Positions 1 to 6,137 of a DNA stretch of 6,223 bases are shown here, in pieces. Every line of letters starts with the position of its first letter. Positions within the stretch are counted from its first letter, which is position 1. The position numbers were made by a program, and so were the translations under genes. The DNA is taken from positions 1 through 6,223 of the forward strand of contig JAJYAW010000180.1 in NCBI GenBank assembly GCA_021779335.1, in the 5' to 3' direction. The notes under the pieces are model-generated. The model saw nothing but the letters and a program-made list of their open reading frames with translations, made no database searches and was not told the DNA's origin. Source of the DNA: Myxococcales bacterium (GTDB taxonomy: Bacteria > Myxococcota > Myxococcia > Myxococcales > Anaeromyxobacteraceae).

Positions 1-315
1 GCCTTCGCCCGCTCCCTGGGCCGGACCGACCGGAAGGGCGACGAGGCCGAGGACGGCTCGGACCGCGAGAAGGTGGCCGAGGTGGGCGAGGCGCTGCTGG
101 CCTGGTGGCGCGACGTCCTGGCGGTGCAGGCCGGCGGGGCGCCGCTGCTGACGCGCCTCGCGCCCGAGACCCGCCGCACCGCCGCCGAGGTCTCGCCGCA
201 GGAGGCGCTGCGGCGGCGCGCCGGGGTGGAGCGGCTGCTGGGCGCGCTGCGGCAGAACGCGGCCGGCCCGCTGGCGCTGGAGCGGCTGCTCATCGGGTGG
301 TTCGATGGCCGGTAG
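1..315 (+). CDS. holB: DNA polymerase III delta' subunit, C-terminal part (5' end outside window)
   Basis: This is the last 104 codons of a gene that begins before the window; the frame is open from base 1 and ends at TAG 313-315. Delta' is a clamp-loader subunit that, with delta and gamma/tau, loads the beta sliding clamp on DNA. Only the C-terminal helical collar domain is present; the AAA+ part is missing. Seen here are a WWRDVLA stretch near the middle and a closing segment with the pattern L-x-QNAAGPLALERLLIGW. These match the delta' C-terminus (W.RDvl, then a QNaNp.LALE.LLL-like end). An acidic, lysine-containing stretch (GDEAEDGSDREK) near the fragment start is probably a surface loop. 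The gene overlaps the next one, also a clamp-loader gene, by 11 nt, which supports the call. Identity is fairly secure from the end motif and the holB-metG-tatD context. Confidence 0.82.
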   Translation, partial: AFARSLGRTDRKGDEAEDGSDREKVAEVGEALLAWWRDVLAVQAGGAPLLTRLAPETRRTAAEVSPQEALRRRAGVERLLGALRQNAAGPLALERLLIGWFDGR

Positions 316-1750
316 GCCCTGGGGCCCGCCGCGCGACGACGGCTCGGCCGCGGCCGGGGAGCTCGAGGCCTGCCTGGCCGAGGCGCGCGCCGGCCGGCCG
401 GGCGCCGTCTACCTCCTCGACGGCGACGCCTACCTCTCGCTGCGCGCCGCCCGCGAGCTGTGCCACGCCCTGGTGCCGGAGGCGCAGCGGGCCCTCAACC
501 TGGTGGAGCTCGACGCCGCCGCCTCGCCCGCCGAGGTGGCGGCCGAGGTGGAGACGCGCGGCCTCTTCTCCACCGGGCGCAAGGTGGTGCTGGTCCAGGA
601 GCCGGCCTTCCTCACCTCCAAGGAGGACGTGGAGGAGGCGTTCGCCAAGGCCCGCCAGGGCTGGGCGGAGGGCCGGCAGCGCGACGCGACCCGCCGGCTG
701 CTGGCGCTGGTGGCCAAGGCCGGCTTCCAGGCCGCCGACCTGGTGCCCGAGGGGCTGCGCGCCGGGCTCGAGCCGCTCGACGCGCCGAAGCGGGACAAGG
801 ACCTGGACAAGGCGCTCAAGGCGCTGGCCCGGGACCTCAGGGGCGAGTTCGGCTTCACCCTGGGGGAGGAGGACCTGCGCTTCGTGGTCGGCGCGGGGCG
901 CTACGCGCTGGAGCGGGAGCTCAAGGTGGCCCGGGACGACTCGGCCGCCCTGGACGCCGCGCTGACGCGCGGCCTGCCCCCCGGGCACGTGCTGGTGGTG
1001 GCGGCCGGCAAGGTGGACGGAACGCTGCCGCTGGTGAAGAAGCTGGCCGCCGCCGGGCGGCGCGTCAAGGTGGCGGTGGCCCGCGAGGCCAGCTTCGGGG
1101 CCAAGGTGATCCTCGGCCCCACCGTGAGCCTGCTGCTGGCCGGCACCGGCAAGGAGGCCGAGGCCGAGGCGGTCGAGCGGCTGGCCGAGTGCGTCGAGGG
1201 GGACGCCCGGACGCTGGCCCAGGAGCTCCAGAAGCTGGTGGCCTTCGTGGGCGAGCGCCCGGTCATCACCGCGGCCGACGTGGCCGAGGTGGTGGTGCGC
1301 ACCGCCGAGGACCAGTTCTTCGCCCTGGGCAACGCCGTCGAGGAGCGCAGGCTGGCCGGGGCGCTCGCCGTGGTGGACCGCTCCCTCGGCGCCGGCGGCA
1401 GCCCGCACATGCTGGTGGCCTCGCTGGCCTCGACGGTGCGGCGCCTCCTGCTGGAGAAGGAGCGGGCCCGCGCCGCGGTGGGGGAGCGCAAGCTGGGCAA
1501 CCCCCGCGACTGGGAGGCCCAGGTCTTCCCAACCATCCCGGCCGCCGAGGTGGGCAAGAAGAAGCCCTTCGGCTTCTGGATGAAGTACCAGGCCTCCACC
1601 CGCTTCTCCCGCGCCGAGCTCCTGTCCGGGCTGGTGGCGCTGCACGAGGCGGACGTGGCCATGAAGAGCGGGCAGGACGGGCGGCTCGCGCTGGAGCGGG
1701 TCCTGCTCTCCCTGCTCGCCACCGACAACCCACCGAGGAGCACCCCATGA
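305..1750 (+). CDS. holA: DNA polymerase III delta subunit with a large internal insertion
   Basis: Delta is the clamp-loader 'wrench' that opens the beta clamp; it has the AAA+ fold but no ATPase motifs, and no Walker A is visible here. The product is 481 aa against about 340 in the family. Family landmarks are YLLDGDAYL (residues 36-44), GLFSTGR (86-92), where L87-F88 align with the E. coli delta Leu-Phe pair that contacts the clamp, GHVLVVAAGKVDG (227-239), GDARTLAQELQKLVAFVGE (299-317), ITAADV (321-326), EDQFFALGNAV (335-345), and the helical C-terminal domain ending HEADVAMKSG...ALERVLLSL (447-470). Residues about 103-217 have no counterpart in the usual family length. ATG 305 is the only ATG, GTG or TTG codon before the first conserved motif. 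It lies inside the holB end, after a weak GGGTGG (295-300), so coupling to holB is likely. Its stop overlaps the metG start (ATGA). Confidence 0.88.
   Translation: MAGRPWGPPRDDGSAAAGELEACLAEARAGRPGAVYLLDGDAYLSLRAARELCHALVPEAQRALNLVELDAAASPAEVAAEVETRGLFSTGRKVVLVQEPAFLTSKEDVEEAFAKARQGWAEGRQRDATRRLLALVAKAGFQAADLVPEGLRAGLEPLDAPKRDKDLDKALKALARDLRGEFGFTLGEEDLRFVVGAGRYALERELKVARDDSAALDAALTRGLPPGHVLVVAAGKVDGTLPLVKKLAAAGRRVKVAVAREASFGAKVILGPTVSLLLAGTGKEAEAEAVERLAECVEGDARTLAQELQKLVAFVGERPVITAADVAEVVVRTAEDQFFALGNAVEERRLAGALAVVDRSLGAGGSPHMLVASLASTVRRLLLEKERARAAVGERKLGNPRDWEAQVFPTIPAAEVGKKKPFGFWMKYQASTRFSRAELLSGLVALHEADVAMKSGQDGRLALERVLLSLLATDNPPRSTP
1735..1740 (+). promoter_or_regulatory. metG ribosome-binding site
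   Basis: GAGGAG lies 6 nt before the metG ATG and inside the last codons of holA. It is the clearest Shine-Dalgarno sequence on the plus strand and fixes the metG start at 1747, even though that reading frame is open far upstream. Confidence 0.75.
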
Positions 1751-3849
1751 CGACGCGCCGGCTCATCACGAGCGCGCTGCCGTACGCCAACGGCTCCATC
1801 CACCTGGGGCACCTGGTCGAGTACATCCAGACCGACGTGTACGTGCGCTTCCGCCGCGCCTGCGGCGAGGAGGTCACCTACGTCTGCGCCGCCGACTCGC
1901 ACGGCACGCCCATCGAGGTGAACGCCGCCAAGGCCGGCGTCACGCCCAAGGCCTTCGTGGAGAAGTACCGGGCCGAGCAGCACGCGGACTTCAAGCGCTT
2001 CGGCGTGGAGTTCTCCACCTACTACACGACCGACTCCCCCGAGAACGCGAAGTGGGCCTACCGGATCTACGACGCCCTCAAGGCCAGGGGGCTCATCTAC
2101 AAGCGGGCGGCCGAGCAGCTCTACTGCGAGCGCGACGGCCGCTTCCTGCCCGACCGCTTCGTCAAGGGCACCTGCCCCGTCTGCAAGACGCCGGACCAGT
2201 ACGGCGACGGCTGCGAGAAGTGCTCGGCCACCTACGACCCGCGCGAGCTGGTGGCGCCCCGCTGCGCCATCTGCGGCACGGCGCCGGTGGTGCGCACCTC
2301 GGACCACGCCTACGTGGACCTGAAGAAGGTGGAGCCCATCGTCCGCGCCTGGGTGGAGGCCGAGGGGCACTTGGTGCCGTCGGTGCAGGAGCAGGTGAAG
2401 GGCTGGCTCGACGACCTGCAGGACTGGTGCATCACCCGCGACGCGCCCTACTTCGGCTTCCCGGTCAAGGACCCCGAGTTCCCCGGCAAGTTCCTCTACG
2501 TCTGGGTGGACGCCCCCATCGGCTACCTCTCCAGCGGGGAGCGCTACTTCGCCGACGAGGCGCCCGCCGGCCAGCGGCTCACGCCGGCCGAGTACGAGGC
2601 GCGCTACCTGGCGCCCGGGGCGCCGTCCAGGCTGGAGCACTTCATCGGCAAGGACATCCTGCGCTTCCACGCGGTCTTCTGGCCGGCCATGCTCTGGGCG
2701 GCCGGGCTGAAGCAGCCGGACCGGATGCCGGTGCACGGCCACCTCACCGTCAACGGCGAGAAGATGTCCAAGTCGCGCGGCACCTTCGTGACCGGCCGCA
2801 CCTACCTCGAGACCGGGCTGGACCCGGAGCTGCTGCGCTACTTCTACGCGGCCAGCCTCTCGCCGGGCATCTACGACCTCGACCTCTCGCTCGAGGAGTT
2901 CAGGCACCGCGTCAACGCCGATCTGCAGAAGCGCATCGCCAACCTGGCGGCGCGCCTCCACTCGCCGGTGGCCAAGGTGGGCGGGGAGGGGCTGCCGCCC
3001 GGGCCGCCCTCGCCGCACTTCGACCGGGCCCAGGTGGCGGCGGCCCTCGCCGCGGCGAGGGCGGCCTTCGGCGCGCTGGAGTACCGGGCCGCCATGAAGG
3101 CGGTCAACGACCTGGCGGATCACGCCAACAAGGCGGTCCAGGACGCCAAGCCGTGGGAGACGCCGGACGCCCCCGCCACGCGCGCGCTCCTGCACGACCT
3201 CGGCAAGGGGCTCCACGCCATCGCGGTGATGCTGGCCCCGGTCATGCCGCGCTTCGCGGCCGGCCTGGCCGAGGCGATGGGCGGCCTGCCGCTGGCCTGG
3301 CCGGAGGGCTTCACGCCCTACGACGGCGCCCCCTTCCGCTTCACCGCCAAGCCACCCGCCATCATGCCGGTGGACGCCAAGCAGGTGGAGAAGCTCATCG
3401 TGGAGCCGCCGGCCGCGGCGGCGCCGGCCGCCCCGGCCGCGAAGGTCGCCAGGGCCGCCAGCCCGAACGAGGGCGCGGCCAAGGCCAGCGCCAAGGCGCC
3501 GGCTCCGCCGCCGGTCTTCGGCGTCATCCAGTACGAGGACTTCGCCAGGGTGGAGCTGCGGGTCGGCGCTGTCCAGGCGGCCGTGGCGGTGCCCAAGGCC
3601 GACAAGCTCCTCCAGCTCACCGTGGACGTGGGCGAGCCGGCGCCGCGCACCATCGTGGCCGGCATCGCCCAGGCCTACCCGGACCCGGCCGCGCTGGTCG
3701 GGAAGCGCATCGTGGTGGTGGCCAACCTGGCGCCGCGGCCGCTGCGCGGCATCACCTCGCAGGGGATGCTGCTGGCCGCCGGCGAGCCGCCCGCCCTGCA
3801 GGTCGTCACGGTGGGCGACGCCATCGCCCCGGGCACGCGGGTCAAGTAG
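1747..3849 (+). CDS. metG: Methionyl-tRNA synthetase with C-terminal Trbp111-like domain
   Basis: Cytoplasmic class I enzyme that charges tRNA-Met with methionine using ATP. The product is 700 aa, close to the roughly 677 aa of the E. coli dimeric type. In order: Rossmann catalytic core with SALPYANGSIHLGH (HIGH motif H19-LG-H22); zinc-knuckle insert with CXXC pairs C143/C146, C156/C159 and an extra C173/C176; VWVDAPIGYLSS (252-263); KMSKS at 339-343; alpha-helical anticodon domain, with N399/R403 and P469-W470 aligning with the E. coli residues that read the CAU anticodon; an Ala/Pro/Lys-rich linker (553-590); and an OB-fold tRNA-binding domain (591-700) containing VELRVG and ANLAPRPLRGITSQGM. 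That last domain usually mediates dimerisation and extra tRNA binding. The start is set by a GAGGAG 6 nt upstream and the ATGA overlap with holA. All catalytic motifs are intact, so it should be active. Confidence 0.97.
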   Translation: MTTRRLITSALPYANGSIHLGHLVEYIQTDVYVRFRRACGEEVTYVCAADSHGTPIEVNAAKAGVTPKAFVEKYRAEQHADFKRFGVEFSTYYTTDSPENAKWAYRIYDALKARGLIYKRAAEQLYCERDGRFLPDRFVKGTCPVCKTPDQYGDGCEKCSATYDPRELVAPRCAICGTAPVVRTSDHAYVDLKKVEPIVRAWVEAEGHLVPSVQEQVKGWLDDLQDWCITRDAPYFGFPVKDPEFPGKFLYVWVDAPIGYLSSGERYFADEAPAGQRLTPAEYEARYLAPGAPSRLEHFIGKDILRFHAVFWPAMLWAAGLKQPDRMPVHGHLTVNGEKMSKSRGTFVTGRTYLETGLDPELLRYFYAASLSPGIYDLDLSLEEFRHRVNADLQKRIANLAARLHSPVAKVGGEGLPPGPPSPHFDRAQVAAALAAARAAFGALEYRAAMKAVNDLADHANKAVQDAKPWETPDAPATRALLHDLGKGLHAIAVMLAPVMPRFAAGLAEAMGGLPLAWPEGFTPYDGAPFRFTAKPPAIMPVDAKQVEKLIVEPPAAAAPAAPAAKVARAASPNEGAAKASAKAPAPPPVFGVIQYEDFARVELRVGAVQAAVAVPKADKLLQLTVDVGEPAPRTIVAGIAQAYPDPAALVGKRIVVVANLAPRPLRGITSQGMLLAAGEPPALQVVTVGDAIAPGTRVK

Positions 3850-3855
3850 CGCGCC

Positions 3856-4632
3856 ATGGAGCTGCTCGACTCGCACGCCCACCTGGAGCGGGCCGACTAC
3901 CCCGACCTGGACGCGGTGGTGGCCAGGGCCGCCGCCGCCGGGGTCCGGCGCATCGTCGCCATCGGGCTGTGGCGGGCCCCCGGGGACTTCGGCGACGCGC
4001 TCGCGCTGGCCGCGGCCCGCCCGGAGACCTTCTCGGCCACCATCGGCATCCACCCGCACGAGTGCGCCAGGGTCCCCGAGGCGGACTGGGTGCGCGCCGA
4101 GGCGCTGGCCCACGACCCGCGGGTGGTCGGGGTGGGGGAGACCGGCCTCGACTTCCACTACGACCTGTCGCCGCGCCAGGTCCAGGAGGCCGCCTTCCGG
4201 CGCTCGCTCCGCATCGCCCGGGCCGCCGGCAAGCCGGTGGTGATCCACCTGCGCGAGGCGGACGAGGCGGCCGGGCGGGTGCTGCGCGAGGAGGGGCTCG
4301 GGGAGGCCGGGGGCGTGGTCCACTGCTTCACCGGCGACGCGGCGGCGGCCAGGACCTGGCTCTCGCTCGGGCTCCACGTCTCGGTGGCGGGCATCGCCAC
4401 CTTCAGGACCGCCGAGGCGATCCGCGAGGCGGTGCGGCTGGTGCCGCGCGACCGGCTCCTCGTCGAGACCGACAGCCCGTTCCTGGCCCCCGTGCCGCTG
4501 CGCGGCCAGCGGAACGAGCCGGCCAACGTGGCGCTGGTGGCCGCCAAGGTGGCCGAGGTCTGGGGGCTGCCGGTGGAGGAGGTGGCGGCGCTCACCACCG
4601 CCAACGCTCGCCGGCTCTTCCGGCTCCCGTAA
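3856..4632 (+). CDS. tatD: TatD-family metal-dependent deoxyribonuclease
   Basis: The 258-aa product is a full-length TatD-family amidohydrolase-fold (TIM barrel) protein. Family members are Mg/Mn-dependent 3'-5' exonucleases or AP endonucleases implicated in DNA repair. The metal ligands are all visible: DSHAHL with H7 and H9, GVGETGLDF with E95, H131 in VVIHLREA, H156 in VHCFTG, and D206 in ETDSPFLAP. GIHPHE (64-69) and RGQRNEPANV (216-225) are further signatures. ATG 3856 starts 6 nt after the metG stop, and the HxH motif follows at residue 7, so the start is well placed. No good Shine-Dalgarno is seen (only GTCAAGTAGCGCGCC before it), so translation probably relies on ribosomes finishing metG. 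metG-tatD adjacency is common in bacteria. The exact substrate cannot be read from sequence; members of the TatD/YcfH/YjjV group are hard to separate. Confidence 0.93.
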   Translation: MELLDSHAHLERADYPDLDAVVARAAAAGVRRIVAIGLWRAPGDFGDALALAAARPETFSATIGIHPHECARVPEADWVRAEALAHDPRVVGVGETGLDFHYDLSPRQVQEAAFRRSLRIARAAGKPVVIHLREADEAAGRVLREEGLGEAGGVVHCFTGDAAAARTWLSLGLHVSVAGIATFRTAEAIREAVRLVPRDRLLVETDSPFLAPVPLRGQRNEPANVALVAAKVAEVWGLPVEEVAALTTANARRLFRLP

Positions 4633-4636
4633 CCCA

Positions 4637-4680
4637 GGGTGCGCGCTGCGCGATCGCCTTCGGCGGCGCGAAGCGCACCC
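4637..4680 (+). terminator. Hairpin just after tatD, probable transcription terminator
   Basis: GGGTGCGC (4637-4644) is the exact reverse complement of GCGCACCC (4673-4680). Inside it, CGCG (4649-4652) pairs with CGCG (4667-4670) and TCGCC (4654-4658) with GGCGG (4662-4666, one G-T pair), closing a TTC loop. The structure begins 4 nt after the tatD stop. There is no T-run behind it (the next bases are CGGTTCAGTC), so this is not a classical intrinsic terminator, though position and stability fit an end-of-operon or mRNA-stabilising hairpin. Confidence 0.55.
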
Positions 4681-4699
4681 CGGTTCAGTCGATCTTGCC

Positions 4700-4738
4700 G
4701 GGGGCTGCGCCCCCGCCCCGCCGGCGGAGCCGCCGGGG
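4700..4738. repeat. Two consecutive GC-rich hairpins in the convergent spacer
   Basis: GGGGGC (4700-4705) pairs perfectly with GCCCCC (4709-4714) around a TGC loop. Directly after it, CCGGCG (4721-4726) pairs with CGCCGG (4731-4736) around a GAGC loop, and CC/GG (4718-4719/4737-4738) extends the stem past one unpaired G. Neither is followed by a T-run on either strand. They may form part of a bidirectional terminator region or belong to a dispersed intergenic palindromic repeat; the window alone cannot tell. Confidence 0.45.
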
Positions 4739-4750
4739 CCCCACCCCAGG

Positions 4751-4794
4751 AAACGGCCTCGTGCTCTCTGCTTCCGAATCGTGCTCGGCCGTTT
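4751..4794. repeat. Spaced inverted repeat AAACGGCC / GGCCGTTT
   Basis: AAACGGCC (4751-4758) and GGCCGTTT (4787-4794) are exact reverse complements with a 28-nt loop. On the plus strand the right arm ends in GTTT, and on the minus strand the structure likewise ends in GTTT, so it is the only hairpin here with even a short T tail on both strands. The loop holds a TCGTGCTC direct repeat. It could serve as a weak bidirectional terminator, or be chance. Confidence 0.35.
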
Positions 4795-4798
4795 GGCG

Positions 4799-4824
4799 CG
4801 CCGCCGCGGCCCCCCGCGGCGGCG
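4799..4824 (-). terminator. Perfect 11-bp hairpin after the acetyltransferase gene
   Basis: CGCCGCCGCGG (4799-4809) and CCGCGGCGGCG (4814-4824) are exact reverse complements around a CCCC loop. On the minus strand it begins 7 nt past the stop codon of the GNAT gene, the expected place for a terminator. No T-run follows on the minus strand (next bases CCAAACGG), so termination strength is uncertain. Confidence 0.55.
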
Positions 4825-4831
4825 AACCGGA

Positions 4832-5332
4832 TCAGAGCCCGAGCCGCATCTTCACGACCTCGCGCGCCTGGTCGCCGGTGCCGGCGCAGCCGCTGCCGGT
4901 CTCCTCGTACCCCTCGCGCGCCCAGAAGCGGAGGGCGCCGGGGTTCTCCCTCGGCACGCAGAGCTGCACGCCCAGGGCGCCCCGGGCGCGGACCCAGCCG
5001 AGCACCTGGGCGTGGAACCAGGCCCCCAGGCCGACGCCGCGGATGGAGGGCTCCACCACCATGGTGCCGATCCAGCACTCGCGCGCCGCCGGGTAGTCGG
5101 TCACCACGTCCACCGCCCCGATGAGCCGCTCCTCGTCGTCGAGCAGGCCGAAGACGCGCCGGTCGCCCGGGGCCTTGCCCGGCACCGGCTCGTGGAGCCA
5201 GCGCTCCGCCTCGTCCGGTCGCGGCGGGGCGCCCTGGACCTGCTGGAAGAAGGAGGTGCAGCGCTCGAAGAGCGCCTGGAGGGCCGGCAGGTCGCCGGCG
5301 CCCAGCTCGACTACCCGTCCCAGCTGCCCCAT
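4832..5332 (-). CDS. GNAT-family N-acetyltransferase, substrate unknown
   Basis: The 166-aa product has the layout of a single GNAT domain, which transfers acetyl from acetyl-CoA to an amine. The acetyl-CoA pyrophosphate-binding motif A is visible as IGTMVVEPSIRGVGLGAWF, with R98-G-V-G-L-G103 fitting the family pattern (Q/R)xxGx(G/A). Motif B follows as GVQLCVPRENPGALRFWAREGYEE (121-144), where N130 and the aromatic near GYEE are typical. VFGLLDDEERLIGAVDVV (60-77) matches the central beta strands. The N-terminal helix region, with LFERCTSFFQ (21-30), is more family-specific; I do not know its ligand. The start ATG (5332-5330) is preceded by AGGGAG at 7 nt spacing, inside the upstream HAD gene, with a 22-nt reading-frame overlap, so the two are co-transcribed and probably coupled. 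No signal peptide is seen; the protein should be cytoplasmic. Confidence 0.88.
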   Translation of the reverse strand: MGQLGRVVELGAGDLPALQALFERCTSFFQQVQGAPPRPDEAERWLHEPVPGKAPGDRRVFGLLDDEERLIGAVDVVTDYPAARECWIGTMVVEPSIRGVGLGAWFHAQVLGWVRARGALGVQLCVPRENPGALRFWAREGYEETGSGCAGTGDQAREVVKMRLGL

Positions 5333-6033
5333 TCGTCGGCTCCCTCGCTCGCGGCCGGACGGTTCCGGTCGGACCACTCCACCACCTCCCAGCCGCGCTG
5401 CTCCGCCTCCTCGCGGAACGGCGCCTTGGGGTTGACCACCACCGCGTGGCCCACCGCCTCGAAGAGCGGGGTGTCGGCCGGCGAGTCGCTGTAGAGCCAG
5501 GACCGCGAGAGGTCGAGGTCCCACTGCTCGCAGACCCGCTCCACCGCCTCGCGCTTCCCCTCGCGGAAGACCACCGGCGGCAGGATCTGATCGGTGGCCC
5601 GACCGTCCACCACCCGGGTGCGGGTGCCGAGGGCGGCGTGGACGTGGAGGTGGGCCCCCACCTCGTCGATGATGTACTGGGGCGAGCCGGAGGCGATGAT
5701 GACGAAGTGGCCGGAGAGCAGGTGCTTGCGGATCTGCCGGATGGCGCCCGAGGTGATGCGCTTGCGCAGGTGCCGCTCGAAGCAGGCGCGGGCGTGGGCC
5801 TTGAGCTCGTCGGCGCGCAGCCCCTCGTGGCAGCGGCTGCCGGCCTCCACCATGTCGAGCTCGGTGAGCCGGTGCCGGGCGTACTCGTAGATGAGCCGCG
5901 GGACGCGCGAGCGCATCTCCGGCCGCATCACCTTCTCCCGGTAGAGGTACCAGGTGAAGATGGTCCCCGCGTTGCCGTCGAGCAGCGAGTCGTCGACGTC
6001 GAAGACGGCCGCCGTCCTGCCGAACGGAACCAT
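5311..6033 (-). CDS. HAD-superfamily subfamily IB hydrolase (SerB-like phosphatase fold)
   Basis: The 240-aa product is a haloacid-dehalogenase-fold hydrolase, expected to be a Mg-dependent phosphatase using an aspartyl-phosphate intermediate. Motif I is AVFDVDDSLL, with nucleophile D12 and acid/base D14. Motif II is VIIASGSP with S115. Motif III is the REGK lysine K160. Motif IV is YSDSPADTPLFEAVG with D183 and D187. The helical segment between motifs I and II (about 20-105) is the C1-type cap seen in the SerB-like IB group, and VVVNPKAPFREEAEQRGWEVVEW (198-220) resembles the usual IB-family ending. Motif I reads DxDDS rather than the common DxDGT. The physiological substrate is unknown; phosphoserine is possible but not shown. 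ATG 6033 has AGGGAAG immediately upstream, which is close spacing; no other in-frame start precedes motif I nearby. The downstream GNAT gene overlaps its 3' end by 22 nt. Confidence 0.9.
   Translation of the reverse strand: MVPFGRTAAVFDVDDSLLDGNAGTIFTWYLYREKVMRPEMRSRVPRLIYEYARHRLTELDMVEAGSRCHEGLRADELKAHARACFERHLRKRITSGAIRQIRKHLLSGHFVIIASGSPQYIIDEVGAHLHVHAALGTRTRVVDGRATDQILPPVVFREGKREAVERVCEQWDLDLSRSWLYSDSPADTPLFEAVGHAVVVNPKAPFREEAEQRGWEVVEWSDRNRPAASEGADEWGSWDG
5340..5345 (-). promoter_or_regulatory. Ribosome-binding site of the acetyltransferase gene
   Basis: On the minus strand AGGGAG lies 7 nt before ATG 5332, within the coding region of the HAD gene. It decides the start: the same frame stays open far upstream, but that part reads as a shadow of the HAD gene. 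Confidence 0.65.
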
Positions 6034-6040
6034 CTTCCCT
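6034..6040 (-). promoter_or_regulatory. Ribosome-binding site of the HAD hydrolase gene
   Basis: AGGGAAG directly abuts ATG 6033 on the minus strand, leaving only 2 nt between AGGGA and the start codon. This is shorter than usual, but no alternative start codon with better spacing precedes motif I. Just upstream, the minus strand reads GATCATCGTGTTACAC (6056-6041), the only AT-richer patch in the leader; no convincing -35/-10 pair could be defined. Confidence 0.45.
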
Positions 6041-6101
6041 GTGTAACACGATGATCGGGCGGACGCCTGCCGCGGCGCGGCGTCGCGCTCTCCCTCGAAG
6101 G

Positions 6102-6137
6102 AAGGGCCGGCGCGGCCCGGGAGGCCGGCCGGCCCTT
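6102..6137 (-). terminator. Strong inverted repeat upstream of the HAD gene, possible terminator
   Basis: AAGGGCCGGC (6102-6111) and GCCGGCCCTT (6128-6137) are exact reverse complements, 10 bp with a 16-nt GC-rich loop. A second arm pair, CTCCCT (6090-6095) with AGGGAG (6138-6143), can extend the stem past a 6-nt bulge. It sits between a possible minus-strand gene end at 6177 and the HAD start at 6033, so it could terminate the former. An operator role for the HAD-GNAT pair cannot be excluded. On the minus strand the structure is followed by CCTTCGAGGG, without a T-run. Confidence 0.45.

Noticed and set aside
460..1746. The metG frame stays open upstream to 460, suggesting a longer fusion protein.
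   Set aside because: The upstream part is a Gly/Arg/Ala-rich shadow of holA. A good Shine-Dalgarno and the HIGH motif at residue 19 place the true start at 1747.
3403..3516. The Ala/Pro-rich stretch in metG as a possible frameshift or inserted repeat.
   Set aside because: The frame continues unbroken into the Trbp111-like domain. Such linkers are normal between the MetRS body and this domain in GC-rich bacteria.
901..4377. A 1,158-codon open frame on the minus strand, antisense to holA, metG and tatD.
   Set aside because: It lies opposite three genes with intact family motifs, and its translation is compositionally biased (Arg/Gly/Val/His/Leu) with no recognisable domain. Long stop-free antisense frames are expected at this GC content.
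4679..4700. Possible attachment site or small RNA start in the AT-richer bases after the tatD hairpin.
   Set aside because: There is no repeat partner, no integrase and no promoter pair in the window, and the stretch is too short to support a call.
2052..5096. A 1,014-codon plus-strand open frame across metG, tatD and the spacer.
   Set aside because: The translation is a low-complexity Arg/Gly/Ala/Pro shadow, and it runs through a hairpin-rich non-coding spacer and into genes on the other strand.
5333..6049. Extension of the acetyltransferase frame upstream to 6049, giving a 405-aa protein.
   Set aside because: Residues before the ATG at 5332 are a shadow of the HAD gene, which has all four HAD motifs in its own frame. 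The GNAT domain is complete from 5332.
5446..6054. A 202-codon plus-strand open frame opposite the HAD gene.
   Set aside because: It is antisense to a motif-complete gene, and its composition follows the complement of that gene's codons.
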